Assembly (NCBI RefSeq): GCF_026191185.1
Contig: NZ_JAPHOV010000002.1
Coordinates: 1-64,000, forward strand
Reading direction: 5' to 3'
Origin: Legionella sp. PATHC032
Lineage (GTDB): Bacteria > Pseudomonadota > Gammaproteobacteria > Legionellales > Legionellaceae
DNA length: 64,000 nt
A program made the translations under genes and the position numbers. Every line of letters begins with the position of its first letter. Within the stretch, counting starts at the first letter, position 1. Of this stretch, positions 17,088 to 26,723 are shown piece by piece. The notes beneath the pieces were generated by a model. That model saw nothing but the letters and a program-made list of their open reading frames with translations. It did not search any database and was not told where the DNA came from.

Positions 17088-18771
17088 AGTCGGACTAATT
17101 TTCTTCTGCATCCTATCTTTCTCTTCTTTTTCTCAAAACCAGGTTGATGCACTTCATGCACGTGATGAAGCCTTGCAAAACTTAAAAGGATTTAATCCAG
17201 CAACTGCATTAAAAGGCTACACAATAAATCCTCAAGAAACTTCGCTTCAACCGCAAGAAGGAAGCAATCCTTTTGCTTCTCTTGGATTAAATGCACTTAA
17301 AAACAACTCGACTGCCCATGAGGTTTATAATAAGGCCTTAAACAGATCTCGAGTGCGTGCGAATCCCAACACTCCTGAAATGCAGTATGCTGAAACAATT
17401 CTTGGTGATCCAGATGGCGTCTTGGAAGGTACCTGCTATAAAGAGGCAAGCCACTGCAAAATCGAATCAACAGTTAAATCCTGCGAAGAATCCCTGCAGT
17501 ACTCCATGGTTTCTTGCAAAGAGATGACATTGAGTGTGACAGTAAAATCACTCAGTATGAGCTTTTCTCGAACTGTGGTGCCACAACGATATAAGTCAGT
17601 GACAACATTTGATTTAACAGCTTGTTCCCCAGCTGATAGGCAGTGCTCACCGGCTAATACCGTTATTCTGACACAGCCTTGTGAAGAGATTTCTGTTCAT
17701 GTCACACACCACGGCCAACCTTTGCGTGTGACTAAACAACCGACTTGTACCGACACAACTGTTACAGTGCAACTTTCAGGCAATGGAAGGCTGTCTGTTC
17801 CATTGCAGGTAACAGTCACAGAATACGTGAGCGATGACCAATGGCAAACACAGGTTTGTGAACCTATTCAATCAGAGAACCTGAATGGCTATTGTTTTTT
17901 GGAAGAGAGTCAAGCGTGTTTAGAGCCTAATCAGGTGAAAGTGATTGGAGGAGTTGCTATTAAACGACCTTGTTGGGGTAGGGCATTACAGTATCAATGT
18001 GGATCAGTTCAATCCACCACTTGTACTGAGTACATTAATCAGGGTTGCTCGCAAACTGCATCCACCTGTGTAAAGTCAAAAGCTAATCGCTGTGAGCGTT
18101 ATTCCCAAACATTCCAATGTATGCAGCAATTTTGTATGCCAGAAAAAACTGCATGCCCGGGAAAAATGTATTGCATCGATGGACAGTGCGACACCTCAAG
18201 AGATGAAACCAGTGATGACATGGCAGAAGGTATATCAAGGCTTGGGCTACTCGCCGGCGTGGCTGGAGACGTGACTGCAAACCAGGTTAGGAGCGGAACT
18301 CCTGCAATTTTTAACGGAAGTGCGCAAGAATGTAAAAAATATCCTCTGGGTTTTCGCGATTGTTGTACTGATTCAGGATGGGGTGATTGGGTAAAACATT
18401 GTCCGGAAGCACTGCAGGTGCTTCAACGTGCAAAACATGAAAACCGTGTGGTGTATTTAGGCTCTTATAAAAACCATAAATTAGGTGCTCGACATTATAC
18501 CTTTTGCATATTTCCTACTAAATTAGCATCAATTGTTCAAATTCAGGGGCGTGGGGGGCAATTAGGTATTCCGTATGGAACAGCACAGTATCCTGATTGT
18601 CGAGGACTTACCCCTGAAGAACTCGAACGCATTAATTTCGCCTCATTGGATTTATCACCCATCCAGGAAGAGCTGGTGGCTCGCATGGTCTTGCCTAAGA
18701 ATGATTCTCTTAAACAGACCAACCAATCCCATATTGAACGATTAAAGCAACAGGGGCGTGCTCATGATTAA
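17080..18771 (+). CDS. traN: TraN, outer-membrane mating-pair stabilisation protein
   Basis: A 563-residue Cys-rich exported protein (more than 30 cysteines, dense between residues 120 and 380), with signal peptide ending about SSFS, starting at GTG 17080. TraN sits in the recipient-facing outer membrane and contacts recipient surface proteins during mating. It is a little shorter than F TraN (602). The C-terminal part has the conserved CCTDSGWGDWVKHCPE stretch. Confidence 0.9.
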   Translation: MSKVGLIFFCILSFSSFSQNQVDALHARDEALQNLKGFNPATALKGYTINPQETSLQPQEGSNPFASLGLNALKNNSTAHEVYNKALNRSRVRANPNTPEMQYAETILGDPDGVLEGTCYKEASHCKIESTVKSCEESLQYSMVSCKEMTLSVTVKSLSMSFSRTVVPQRYKSVTTFDLTACSPADRQCSPANTVILTQPCEEISVHVTHHGQPLRVTKQPTCTDTTVTVQLSGNGRLSVPLQVTVTEYVSDDQWQTQVCEPIQSENLNGYCFLEESQACLEPNQVKVIGGVAIKRPCWGRALQYQCGSVQSTTCTEYINQGCSQTASTCVKSKANRCERYSQTFQCMQQFCMPEKTACPGKMYCIDGQCDTSRDETSDDMAEGISRLGLLAGVAGDVTANQVRSGTPAIFNGSAQECKKYPLGFRDCCTDSGWGDWVKHCPEALQVLQRAKHENRVVYLGSYKNHKLGARHYTFCIFPTKLASIVQIQGRGGQLGIPYGTAQYPDCRGLTPEELERINFASLDLSPIQEELVARMVLPKNDSLKQTNQSHIERLKQQGRAHD

Positions 18772-19504
18772 TAGGATGCTAATTGTTTTTTTGCTACTTA
18801 GTGGGGTTGCGTTTGCTGATAAACCGGTGGGTTTTCTATGGTATACAAAAGAAAGGGAAACAAAAAGAGTCGAGAAAAAAACCTCGGGTATTCCTTTTAA
18901 GAGTCTAAGCTATACAGAGCGCGATGCTGTTCTGCGCTTCTACACCATGGAAGCGCTTCATAAAGCACGGTACACCAAAAAGATGGAGGACATGCGCGTA
19001 TTTTTAAGTCTGCAAGATTACTGGCTTAAAGAGTCCTCCCGATTTAAGTCATTGTTTCAGAAAACGATGTTGGCACATCCAGAATATGATTATGCAGTGA
19101 CTCATCCGACTTCTAATCTGGGCGCAAAAATCACCGATGAGGTGCGCGAATCCCAAACCATAGAAGTTATAAACCGCTTGTCCAAATCACATGGCTTGTT
19201 GTTTTTTTATCGTGGAAAAAGCCCTTATGACTTAAAGCAAATACCCATTATTGTTGATTTTTGCAAGCGATTTCGCATTCAACTGATCCCAGTTAGTGTT
19301 GATGGCGCAACCTCTCCCGAACTGCTGAATTCTCGAATGGATCAAGGGCAAGCTAATCGATTGGGTGTTCGTTATTTTCCAGCACTGCTGTTGGTGAATC
19401 CTGCAAGCCAACAGGTTTCACCTGTGGCATATGGCTTAACTACGCAGGATGTCTTGATGGAACGTATAAAACAAGTGGTCAACCAATTTAAAGGAGAGGA
19501 ATAA
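18764..19504 (+). CDS. traF: TraF, periplasmic thioredoxin-fold protein
   Basis: A 246-residue exported protein with a clear signal peptide (ending VAFA) and the TraF thioredoxin-like C-terminal domain (LLFFYRGKSPYDLKQ). The usual CXXC pair is replaced by SPYD, as in other TraF proteins, so it is not an oxidoreductase itself. ATG 18764 with AGGGG seven bases upstream is preferred over GTG 18758. TraF is needed for pilus assembly with TraH. Confidence 0.9.
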   Translation: MINRMLIVFLLLSGVAFADKPVGFLWYTKERETKRVEKKTSGIPFKSLSYTERDAVLRFYTMEALHKARYTKKMEDMRVFLSLQDYWLKESSRFKSLFQKTMLAHPEYDYAVTHPTSNLGAKITDEVRESQTIEVINRLSKSHGLLFFYRGKSPYDLKQIPIIVDFCKRFRIQLIPVSVDGATSPELLNSRMDQGQANRLGVRYFPALLLVNPASQQVSPVAYGLTTQDVLMERIKQVVNQFKGEE

Positions 19505-20010
19505 TGTTTGCCCGTGTATTTTTGATTGTGATGTTCGCTTTTATTGGCTTGGGTGCTAAGGCCGAAGGATCTCAATGGCTAACTAACCTGATTGCCGAAC
19601 AAGAAGGTTTAGTAACGCACCAACGAGAAGAGCCACAAAATACAAAAAGAAAGGGATTTTTTAGCACCCATGGATTGATTTTGTTTTATGGAAGCCAATG
19701 CCCACATTGCAAGCGGTTTGCACCGATATTAAAAGGGTGGGCAAATCGCAACAAAGCAGAAGTCTTGCCTTTGTCGTTGGATAATCAACCATTGCCTGAA
19801 TTTCCAAAATTTTTACCGGCAACTACAGAGTGGATTAATGCGGCATTTGGTGGTAATTCCATTAATTATCCGGCACTTTTTGTGGTTAACCCTAAAACAA
19901 AAACATTATATCCAGTGGGTTTTGGTTCCATGACGAACGCTGAACTGAACGACCGAATGGCTGTACTCATTTCAAAAATCAAAGCGTATGAAATCAAGGG
20001 GAGACTGTAA
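19504..20010 (+). CDS. trbB: TrbB, thiol-disulfide isomerase of the transfer system
   Basis: A 168-residue exported thioredoxin-fold protein with the active site CPHC (LFYGSQCPHCKRF) and signal peptide (cleavage near KAEG). It belongs to the TrbB disulfide isomerases that fold Cys-rich transfer proteins such as TraN, TraU and TraH. It shares one base with traF and one with traH at its ends, so the three are co-translated. Confidence 0.88.
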   Translation: MFARVFLIVMFAFIGLGAKAEGSQWLTNLIAEQEGLVTHQREEPQNTKRKGFFSTHGLILFYGSQCPHCKRFAPILKGWANRNKAEVLPLSLDNQPLPEFPKFLPATTEWINAAFGGNSINYPALFVVNPKTKTLYPVGFGSMTNAELNDRMAVLISKIKAYEIKGRL

Positions 20011-21374
20011 TGAAAAAAGCCGTTATAACTCTGTTTTTATGGGCTTTTTTCCCTGTTGTTCAGGCTAATGTAAGTCAAGATCTCGATAATTTCTTTAACG
20101 GGATGGGCTATGCGTCTAATGTGACTTCGCCCGATGCCTTTGAATCTCAAGCTGCAGGATTTTTTGGTGGGGGTTCACTCTATGCTCGTAATCAGGTACG
20201 TCAGTATCAGTTGGTGCAATTGGATTTGCCCAGTTACCGTGCTGGATGTGGAGGCATTGATTTATATACTGGCAGTATGAGTTTTTTAAGTGAGCAAAAG
20301 CTTGTTGATTTGGGAAAATCGGTGATGACCAATGCTGGTGCTTATGCAGTGGATGTGATGCTTGCCTCTACGGTTCCTGAACTGAAACAGGTAAGGGATT
20401 ATTTGCAGCAATTGGAACAAATGGCTAACCAGGCCAGCATTAACTCCTGTCAGCTCTCACAAAACATGGTGGGAGGCATTTGGCCAAAAACCGCAGAAAG
20501 TCAACAAAAAATCTGTAAAGACCAGGCGGCCATGGGAAAAGAGGGATTGTTCAGTGATTATGTGAAGGCGCGAATGGTTTGCGCAGGTACTGGCTTTGAT
20601 AATGTGATGAGCAAAGCATCTCAAGATCCTGAGCGTAAAAAGCAGGTGGTTTTAAATAAAAATCTTGTATGGTCACTGTTGCAAGCCAAATCATTCTTAA
20701 ACAGTGACAGAGAGTTGGCTGAAATGGTGATGAGTTTAACTGGGACACTGATTATTGACAAAGAAGGTAAGGTAACCAACGTACCTTCCCTTGCTGGAAA
20801 TGCTGATTTAGTGAATGCGCTAATTGGTACTGGAAATGGCCCGAGATCTGCAAAGATATGGCGTTGCAAGGATGCGGGCAGCAATAGCCAATGTATGCAG
20901 GTGAGTTTGCAAGATATCACCATTCAAGAAACTTCAACGCTTACCTATAAAGTACGCGAGATTATTCGCACCATCAATACCAAACTCATTAATGACGAAA
21001 AACCTGGTAATCGTGAGCTTAATTTTTTAAGTATGACATCGCTGCCTGTGATGAAGTTTTTGTCGGTATTAAACAGCATGCACTATGGCAGTAGTGCGGT
21101 AGACATAGAAGAGTATTCAATGCTGATAGCCCAGGACTTGTTAACTAATTACCTAATCGAATTACTGCGTGAGGTCAGTGTAGCCACAGCAGGGTCTGAA
21201 TTAAATACCGATTTGGTCAAAGAAATTCAAAAGCGCATTAATGAAGCAACCACACACGTGGAATCACTTGATCCAAAGGTAGGTCGCAAACTACAAGAAA
21301 AACTCAACCTGATTGAGCGTATGGCGCAAATTGAAAAACAGGTCTCTTCTCAAATGAACAGTACTGCGGGTTAA
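20010..21374 (+). CDS. traH: TraH, pilus assembly protein
   Basis: A 454-residue exported protein (signal ending VQA) with the TraH start DLDNFFNGMGYASNVTSPDAF and C-terminal coiled coil (about 395-445). TraH forms an outer-membrane-linked complex with TraF, TraU and TraW in pilus assembly. The length equals F TraH (458). Confidence 0.92.
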   Translation: MKKAVITLFLWAFFPVVQANVSQDLDNFFNGMGYASNVTSPDAFESQAAGFFGGGSLYARNQVRQYQLVQLDLPSYRAGCGGIDLYTGSMSFLSEQKLVDLGKSVMTNAGAYAVDVMLASTVPELKQVRDYLQQLEQMANQASINSCQLSQNMVGGIWPKTAESQQKICKDQAAMGKEGLFSDYVKARMVCAGTGFDNVMSKASQDPERKKQVVLNKNLVWSLLQAKSFLNSDRELAEMVMSLTGTLIIDKEGKVTNVPSLAGNADLVNALIGTGNGPRSAKIWRCKDAGSNSQCMQVSLQDITIQETSTLTYKVREIIRTINTKLINDEKPGNRELNFLSMTSLPVMKFLSVLNSMHYGSSAVDIEEYSMLIAQDLLTNYLIELLREVSVATAGSELNTDLVKEIQKRINEATTHVESLDPKVGRKLQEKLNLIERMAQIEKQVSSQMNSTAG

Positions 21375-21385
21375 GGAGACAATAG

Positions 21386-24193
21386 ATGATAACAATTCAT
21401 GTCTTGGCTGGAGGTGAATTATTCCAACACGTACTAAATGCCATTAGCGCCTTTATGAAGCAGGACAGTTTTTTAGGGCTTTTACGAATTACCGCATTAA
21501 TTGGAATCGTCATGGCCACCATCGGTTTTATTAAAACCCGTGATCCGATGGCATTTGCTCGGTGGTTTTTAGGTTATGTGCTGTTTGTGAATTTGGTGAT
21601 ATTACCTAAAACCTCCGTAATGATTGACGATATTTCTTCTCAAACACCAAAACTCGTAGATAATGTACCCGTGGTATTTGCGTTAAGCTCCAGTTTAGTC
21701 ACAACCATTGGCTATGGTTTGGCTCAATCCTACGATGCATTACTTACCATGCCCAATGATTTGCAATACACCAAAACAGGAGCTCTTTTTGGTTCCCGTC
21801 TGGTTTCAGCATCAACCTCATTTCGTATTAAAGATCCCGTGCTTAAAGAAGAAATGAATGAGTATTTCCGTATCTGTGTCGTAGGAGACATTCGATTAAA
21901 TCGAAAGTACAGTGTCAGTGATTTAGCGCATTCCACGGACATTTGGAATCTTATTACTGTGAAAGCTTCACCGCTTCGTATGCTCTCTGTGAATGGCAAA
22001 TTAGTTTCATGCTTGGAGGCCTCAAAACCTGATGGGCAGTACAGTTTGCGCAAAAAGCTGGATGCTGAAATTAAAAAAGCCTACACATTTTTTGGCGTGA
22101 ATTTGTTTGGAAAGCCTAAGAATACCACTTATGAAGCGTTATTTGCTACTCATCTTAAATCAGCCTTTGAGTATTACCAGGGATTAACCGACTCATCCAG
22201 TAACATTTTTTTACAAAGCATGATGATTAACGCCATAGGCGATGGCGTGGCGCATTATCAGGCGTTTACCGATGCAACCGCAGGAATTGTGAACCAACAA
22301 TTTACAAAATCCCAGGTACAACACCGCTGGAGCTGGGAAGTATTAGGGCAAAAAGCCTTATGGATTTTGCCGATTACCCACACCTGCTTAACACTTATAT
22401 TATTTGGTGTATTTCCGTTGATTATTGCATTAACCACATTACCTGGCGGGATACGAATTCTTTATGGCTATATGCAGTTTTTTATGTCGCTGCAATTTTG
22501 GCCAGTGCTCTTTGCAATACTCAACGCAGGAATGACCATTTATGGCGCTTCCTCATCGGGTGAATATGGTCAATTTACGATGGTGAATCTTGATAAGATT
22601 GATGAGTTGCATGCGGATATCTCAGGAGCATGTGGCTATTTGATGATGCTTATTCCTTTTCTCTCGCATGGTTTGGTTTCTAATCTAGGCGGCGCATTCA
22701 GTAATCTCGCAACCAGCATGATGAGTCATATGCAAGGCTCCAGCATGTCAGTGGCAGCGGAGGCAGCCAGCGCCTCTTTTGGTCTTGGTCAAACCAGTTT
22801 CTATAACACTACTGCTAATAATTTCTCAGCCAATAAACACGATTCCAATTGGACTCACCTGCACGGCATGCGGACTTCCCAATTGGGAAGTGGTGTGTTA
22901 AAAACCATTACGGGCAGCGGTGATAGAGTGTTTGATGTCAGTCCAGGAATGACGAGAAGTGCTGTATCTATAAATGCACTGGAAGGTTTAAGCGCATCAC
23001 TGAACCAGGCTTATGAGCAATCGACACAAGCTGCTCGAAACGAATCTGCACACTATCAGAATTCATTATCAAATTTTGCCCATCGAGCCCTGCAATTATC
23101 ACAATTGGCAGGGCATGACATGCGTTTGGGAGATAGCATATCGGAAAGTGAGACAGGTCAATACTCCAAAGCCTTATCAACCATTAGCCATATTGCAGAG
23201 GATGTGGCGCGACGCTTAGGTGTTAGTAAAGAAGACGCACTAACACATTTGACAAGCGGTGGTTTAAGTGCGCAAGTTGGTTTTAAAAGCCAGGGTAGTA
23301 TATGGGGTAAGCTTGCACAATGGGGAACTGGTTTTCATGCAAGCGCTGATGCGCATCTTAAATTCGATCGTAATTCTACAAGTCAAGATAAATATCACAC
23401 CGGTATGGACGGTTCCCTTTCGTCTCGTGAATCGCGTGATTTTAATGACGCGATAAGTTATGTGAAACAGTTTTCTCAAAATCATCATTTTGATGATAGT
23501 CATTCACAAGCGGCTTCATTGTCTAATCAATTGGGTGCTGATCTGAGAGAGGCAGAAACAGCCAGCCGTAATGTGGACGCTTCCCTTGCCAAAGCCACAC
23601 GCATTCAGAATGCCAAAAACTTCGTGGAATCTCATTCATCTCAAATTACCACTGATTTAAATCAAGCATTTCAAGCTTATGTAGCTGCTAGGCTTAATGA
23701 GTCAGAGCGCGATGAATTGTATAGTCACCCAGGGGATCTGCGAGCGCTTAATAAACTTCAGGCATTAGGCCATGACTTTATTGCATCCAAACGAGACGAG
23801 TTAATTGCCCAATTCGGTAATACAGAACATAAATCACAGATAGAATCGTTTTATCAAAAAGAAAAAAGCGGCTTTATTGCCAAAGAAAACCAATTAGGAT
23901 CCCATTATCAAAAAAACAGCGAAGAGTTTCTTCATCAGGCACAATCAATGAAGGTTGGCATAAATGATAAAGAGCTTGGAGTATTTCATCAAGAGGTGCA
24001 TCAACAAAAGAGTACTTTGCCTCAAAATCTAAAACAAGGAGAGCAATTGATTAAGTCAGGGAGCCGTGATCTAATGAATGAAAAAGATTTGAGGTTACAA
24101 GAAGGCATGATGAATGCTCAAAAAAATGTAGTAGTGCCAGAGAATATGCACCTGCCTTTTGAGGACAAGAAATTACATAAAAAAGGAGAGTAG
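21386..24193 (+). CDS. traG: TraG, mating-pair stabilisation and entry-exclusion protein
   Basis: A 935-residue protein with several membrane helices in the N-terminal third (about 35-75, 320-375 and 425-445) and a long soluble, Gln/Ser-rich, coiled-coil-containing C-terminal half. This is the F TraG design (938 residues): the N-terminus serves pilus assembly and the C-terminus is the contact with the exclusion protein TraS in the recipient. A GTG gene follows two bases after its stop. Confidence 0.92.
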   Translation: MITIHVLAGGELFQHVLNAISAFMKQDSFLGLLRITALIGIVMATIGFIKTRDPMAFARWFLGYVLFVNLVILPKTSVMIDDISSQTPKLVDNVPVVFALSSSLVTTIGYGLAQSYDALLTMPNDLQYTKTGALFGSRLVSASTSFRIKDPVLKEEMNEYFRICVVGDIRLNRKYSVSDLAHSTDIWNLITVKASPLRMLSVNGKLVSCLEASKPDGQYSLRKKLDAEIKKAYTFFGVNLFGKPKNTTYEALFATHLKSAFEYYQGLTDSSSNIFLQSMMINAIGDGVAHYQAFTDATAGIVNQQFTKSQVQHRWSWEVLGQKALWILPITHTCLTLILFGVFPLIIALTTLPGGIRILYGYMQFFMSLQFWPVLFAILNAGMTIYGASSSGEYGQFTMVNLDKIDELHADISGACGYLMMLIPFLSHGLVSNLGGAFSNLATSMMSHMQGSSMSVAAEAASASFGLGQTSFYNTTANNFSANKHDSNWTHLHGMRTSQLGSGVLKTITGSGDRVFDVSPGMTRSAVSINALEGLSASLNQAYEQSTQAARNESAHYQNSLSNFAHRALQLSQLAGHDMRLGDSISESETGQYSKALSTISHIAEDVARRLGVSKEDALTHLTSGGLSAQVGFKSQGSIWGKLAQWGTGFHASADAHLKFDRNSTSQDKYHTGMDGSLSSRESRDFNDAISYVKQFSQNHHFDDSHSQAASLSNQLGADLREAETASRNVDASLAKATRIQNAKNFVESHSSQITTDLNQAFQAYVAARLNESERDELYSHPGDLRALNKLQALGHDFIASKRDELIAQFGNTEHKSQIESFYQKEKSGFIAKENQLGSHYQKNSEEFLHQAQSMKVGINDKELGVFHQEVHQQKSTLPQNLKQGEQLIKSGSRDLMNEKDLRLQEGMMNAQKNVVVPENMHLPFEDKKLHKKGE

Positions 24194-24194
24194 A

Positions 24195-24782
24195 GTGGAT
24201 CCAAAACAATTAAAGCAAGCCATAGCAGAGGACATGAAAACTATTAAAATGCTAAACCCAGAGATTATTCCTGCCCGTTTTTATTACGGAGGGCTCTTAA
24301 AAGGAGTTTTTAATGGGGTATGGCGGATGTCTATAATCCTTTTTTTAACGCTATGCTATGTTATGAGTGATGACAAGGAGCCGATCTCTTTTTCCTCCTT
24401 GTTTATTGATTCAGGCATTACCGCTCTATTCTTAAGCATCGTTGCGATGCTTATCTTGCTAACTCCCATTAGTTTTTTTGTTCAATTTCAGTTTCATCTG
24501 GAGAAAAAATTAAAGACTAGTGCATTAATAAGAAAAAAATGTAACCACATTTCAATGGTGTTTTTTGGCATGTTTGCATTCTTGTGTATTTTGTTTGGCA
24601 GTTATGCTTCTGGACAGCAGATTTTTTTTATGTTGGTAGTGTCATTCTTCCTGAGTTTAGGAGCGACTCATATTGCGGTCCATATGGAATTAAGCCGAAT
24701 TGGCTTTAGCAGCCTATTTACTCTATGTAATGAATTCTTTTCTAAAGGAAAAACTGTCTCAATAGAAGAAGCCCAGAAATAA
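24195..24782 (+). CDS. Polytopic membrane protein at the TraS position
   Basis: A 195-residue protein with four hydrophobic segments (about 45-60, 75-95, 118-138 and 142-160), short loops and a charged N-terminus, starting at GTG 24195 with AAGGAG seven bases upstream. It lies between traG and traD, where F has the entry-exclusion gene traS (a 149-residue membrane protein). I see no TraS sequence likeness, so an exclusion role that matches this element's TraG is an inference from position and topology. Confidence 0.75.
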   Translation: MDPKQLKQAIAEDMKTIKMLNPEIIPARFYYGGLLKGVFNGVWRMSIILFLTLCYVMSDDKEPISFSSLFIDSGITALFLSIVAMLILLTPISFFVQFQFHLEKKLKTSALIRKKCNHISMVFFGMFAFLCILFGSYASGQQIFFMLVVSFFLSLGATHIAVHMELSRIGFSSLFTLCNEFFSKGKTVSIEEAQK

Positions 24783-24873
24783 AAAATAAAACGCAAAAAG
24801 AATAAATTTTAACCATTTTACAGGCAATGGTAGCTACTGCTTTGCCTAAAAAAGAGGATAAGGAGTAAATATT

Positions 24874-26709
24874 GTGCGTGAAGAGCCGAATTTCAAACAC
24901 TATACTCGTGGCGGGCAAATCAGTTTTCACAATCTGCGGATGTGGGATCAAATTACTAAAACGTTGGTATGGGTTTGTCTTTTTCTTTGGGTCGTATTAA
25001 CCGGCTTAATTACCTGGTTGGTTATATCTCCCGAAAAATTCCACCAAGCCATTGCTTATTACTATGCAAGTTTCTTAAATCTCGTTGGGCAAAAGCATAC
25101 CTTCACGCTTCCCTTTCACGGAAAAAACTATCAACAAAACGTGGAGACAATTCTGCATTATCCTTATTACAAAGAGAATGCCGATCATATGGTAGATCTA
25201 TTAGGAAAATCTTCATTGGCAGCTTTCGTATTTTCATTTGTTTTGGGACTTTGCTTTGCCTTTTATTTTATCCACAGGGGAAAAGCGCAGCGTGCTAATC
25301 AGTTTATTCGTGGCAGCCGTATTGATACAAAGGAAAATGTAATCCAACAAATCCTGGACAAAAAAGAAAACTCTGATATCACTATTGACGGGTTTCCCCT
25401 CAAAGCGAACAGCGAAGTTCAACATCTGTTGGTGCATGGAACTGTAGGTACTGGAAAAAGTCAGCTCATTATGAAAATCATGGATGCCTTACGCAAGAGG
25501 GGAGATAGAGTTATTGTCTATGATAAGGGATGTGCCTTTATTCCGCATTATTTTGATTCAAATCAGGATGTCATTCTAAATCCCTTTGATGCGAGGTGTC
25601 CTAATTGGGATATGTGGCTTGAAGCACCTCGGGATTCTGATTTCGAAAACATGGCAGAAAGCCTTATTCCGATGCATGGCGATTCTGAGCCCTTCTGGGT
25701 GAATGCCGCGAGAACTGTATTTTCTTCGGTTGCTGCTAAAATGCGAAAAGATAAAGATCGATCCGTTGAAAAATTGCTTAAGTTGCTGTTGACCGGTGAG
25801 TTTTCTCATTTAGAGGATTATCTTAAAGGAACAGCTGCTGCAACTCTAGTTAGCGGTAAAATTGAAAAAACGGCTATTTCCATTCGTTCAGTTATTACCA
25901 CTTATTTAAAATCGCTTTCTACCTTATCAGGACTTGATTCAGAAGGGGCAAGCCCATTTTCTATTCGTGACTACATTTTAAATGAACAGCACAGTGGTTG
26001 GCTTTTTATTTCATCCAATGGCGAACAACACAAATCATTAAAGCCTTTAATGTCTATGTGGTTAGCCATGGCTTCCCTCACATTGTTAAGTCTTACGCCT
26101 AATCCAGATCGCCGGATTTGGTTCATTTGTGATGAATTGCCAAGTCTTCATAAATTACCGCTTTTAGGTGAGACCATTGCAGAAGTCCGAAAATTTGGTG
26201 GTTGCTTTTTATTAGGAATGCAAAGTTTCTCTCAGCTCACCAAAGTGTATGGTCAATCAGGCGGTGCTAAGGAATTGTTTGACTTGCTGAACACCCGTTT
26301 TTTCTTTAGAAGCCCAAGCGCTGATATGGCTCGTTTGGTTGCCAGCGAGCTGGGAGAAGAAGAAATTGAAGAATCACGAGAAAATTATTCCTATGGAGCT
26401 AATAGTATTCGAGATGGAATATCTCTTGGTAGCCAGCGTGTGACACGTCCCATTGTATCCTATCCACAAATTTTGGAACTGGAAGATCTAAGATGTTTTG
26501 TGCGTCTTCCAGGAAGTTATCCCATTACTCAACTCACGCTTGAACTTGAGAATCGGCCTAAATATTTGAAAGGGTTTGTTGAGCGCCAATTCATTATTGA
26601 TGAAATGCTACAAAAGCTCGTTAAAGAAACTGAGAGCACAGAGGATGAAGCTATTGCGAAGCGCAAATGCCATAACAAAAAATCCGTGGAAATAGAATTT
26701 GAAGTTTAG
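24874..26709 (+). CDS. traD: TraD, type IV coupling protein
   Basis: A 611-residue membrane ATPase starting at GTG 24874. The N-terminus FKHYTRGGQISFHNLRMW matches F TraD, two membrane helices follow (about 30-50 and 113-135), then Walker A GTVGTGKS (about 189-196) and Walker B IWFICDELP (about 414). It hands the relaxosome to the secretion channel. F TraD is longer (717) because of a C-terminal TraM-binding tail, which here is short and basic/acidic (RKCHNKKSVEIEFEV). Confidence 0.93.
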   Translation: MREEPNFKHYTRGGQISFHNLRMWDQITKTLVWVCLFLWVVLTGLITWLVISPEKFHQAIAYYYASFLNLVGQKHTFTLPFHGKNYQQNVETILHYPYYKENADHMVDLLGKSSLAAFVFSFVLGLCFAFYFIHRGKAQRANQFIRGSRIDTKENVIQQILDKKENSDITIDGFPLKANSEVQHLLVHGTVGTGKSQLIMKIMDALRKRGDRVIVYDKGCAFIPHYFDSNQDVILNPFDARCPNWDMWLEAPRDSDFENMAESLIPMHGDSEPFWVNAARTVFSSVAAKMRKDKDRSVEKLLKLLLTGEFSHLEDYLKGTAAATLVSGKIEKTAISIRSVITTYLKSLSTLSGLDSEGASPFSIRDYILNEQHSGWLFISSNGEQHKSLKPLMSMWLAMASLTLLSLTPNPDRRIWFICDELPSLHKLPLLGETIAEVRKFGGCFLLGMQSFSQLTKVYGQSGGAKELFDLLNTRFFFRSPSADMARLVASELGEEEIEESRENYSYGANSIRDGISLGSQRVTRPIVSYPQILELEDLRCFVRLPGSYPITQLTLELENRPKYLKGFVERQFIIDEMLQKLVKETESTEDEAIAKRKCHNKKSVEIEFEV

Positions 26710-26723
26710 AATAAGGAATAGGC

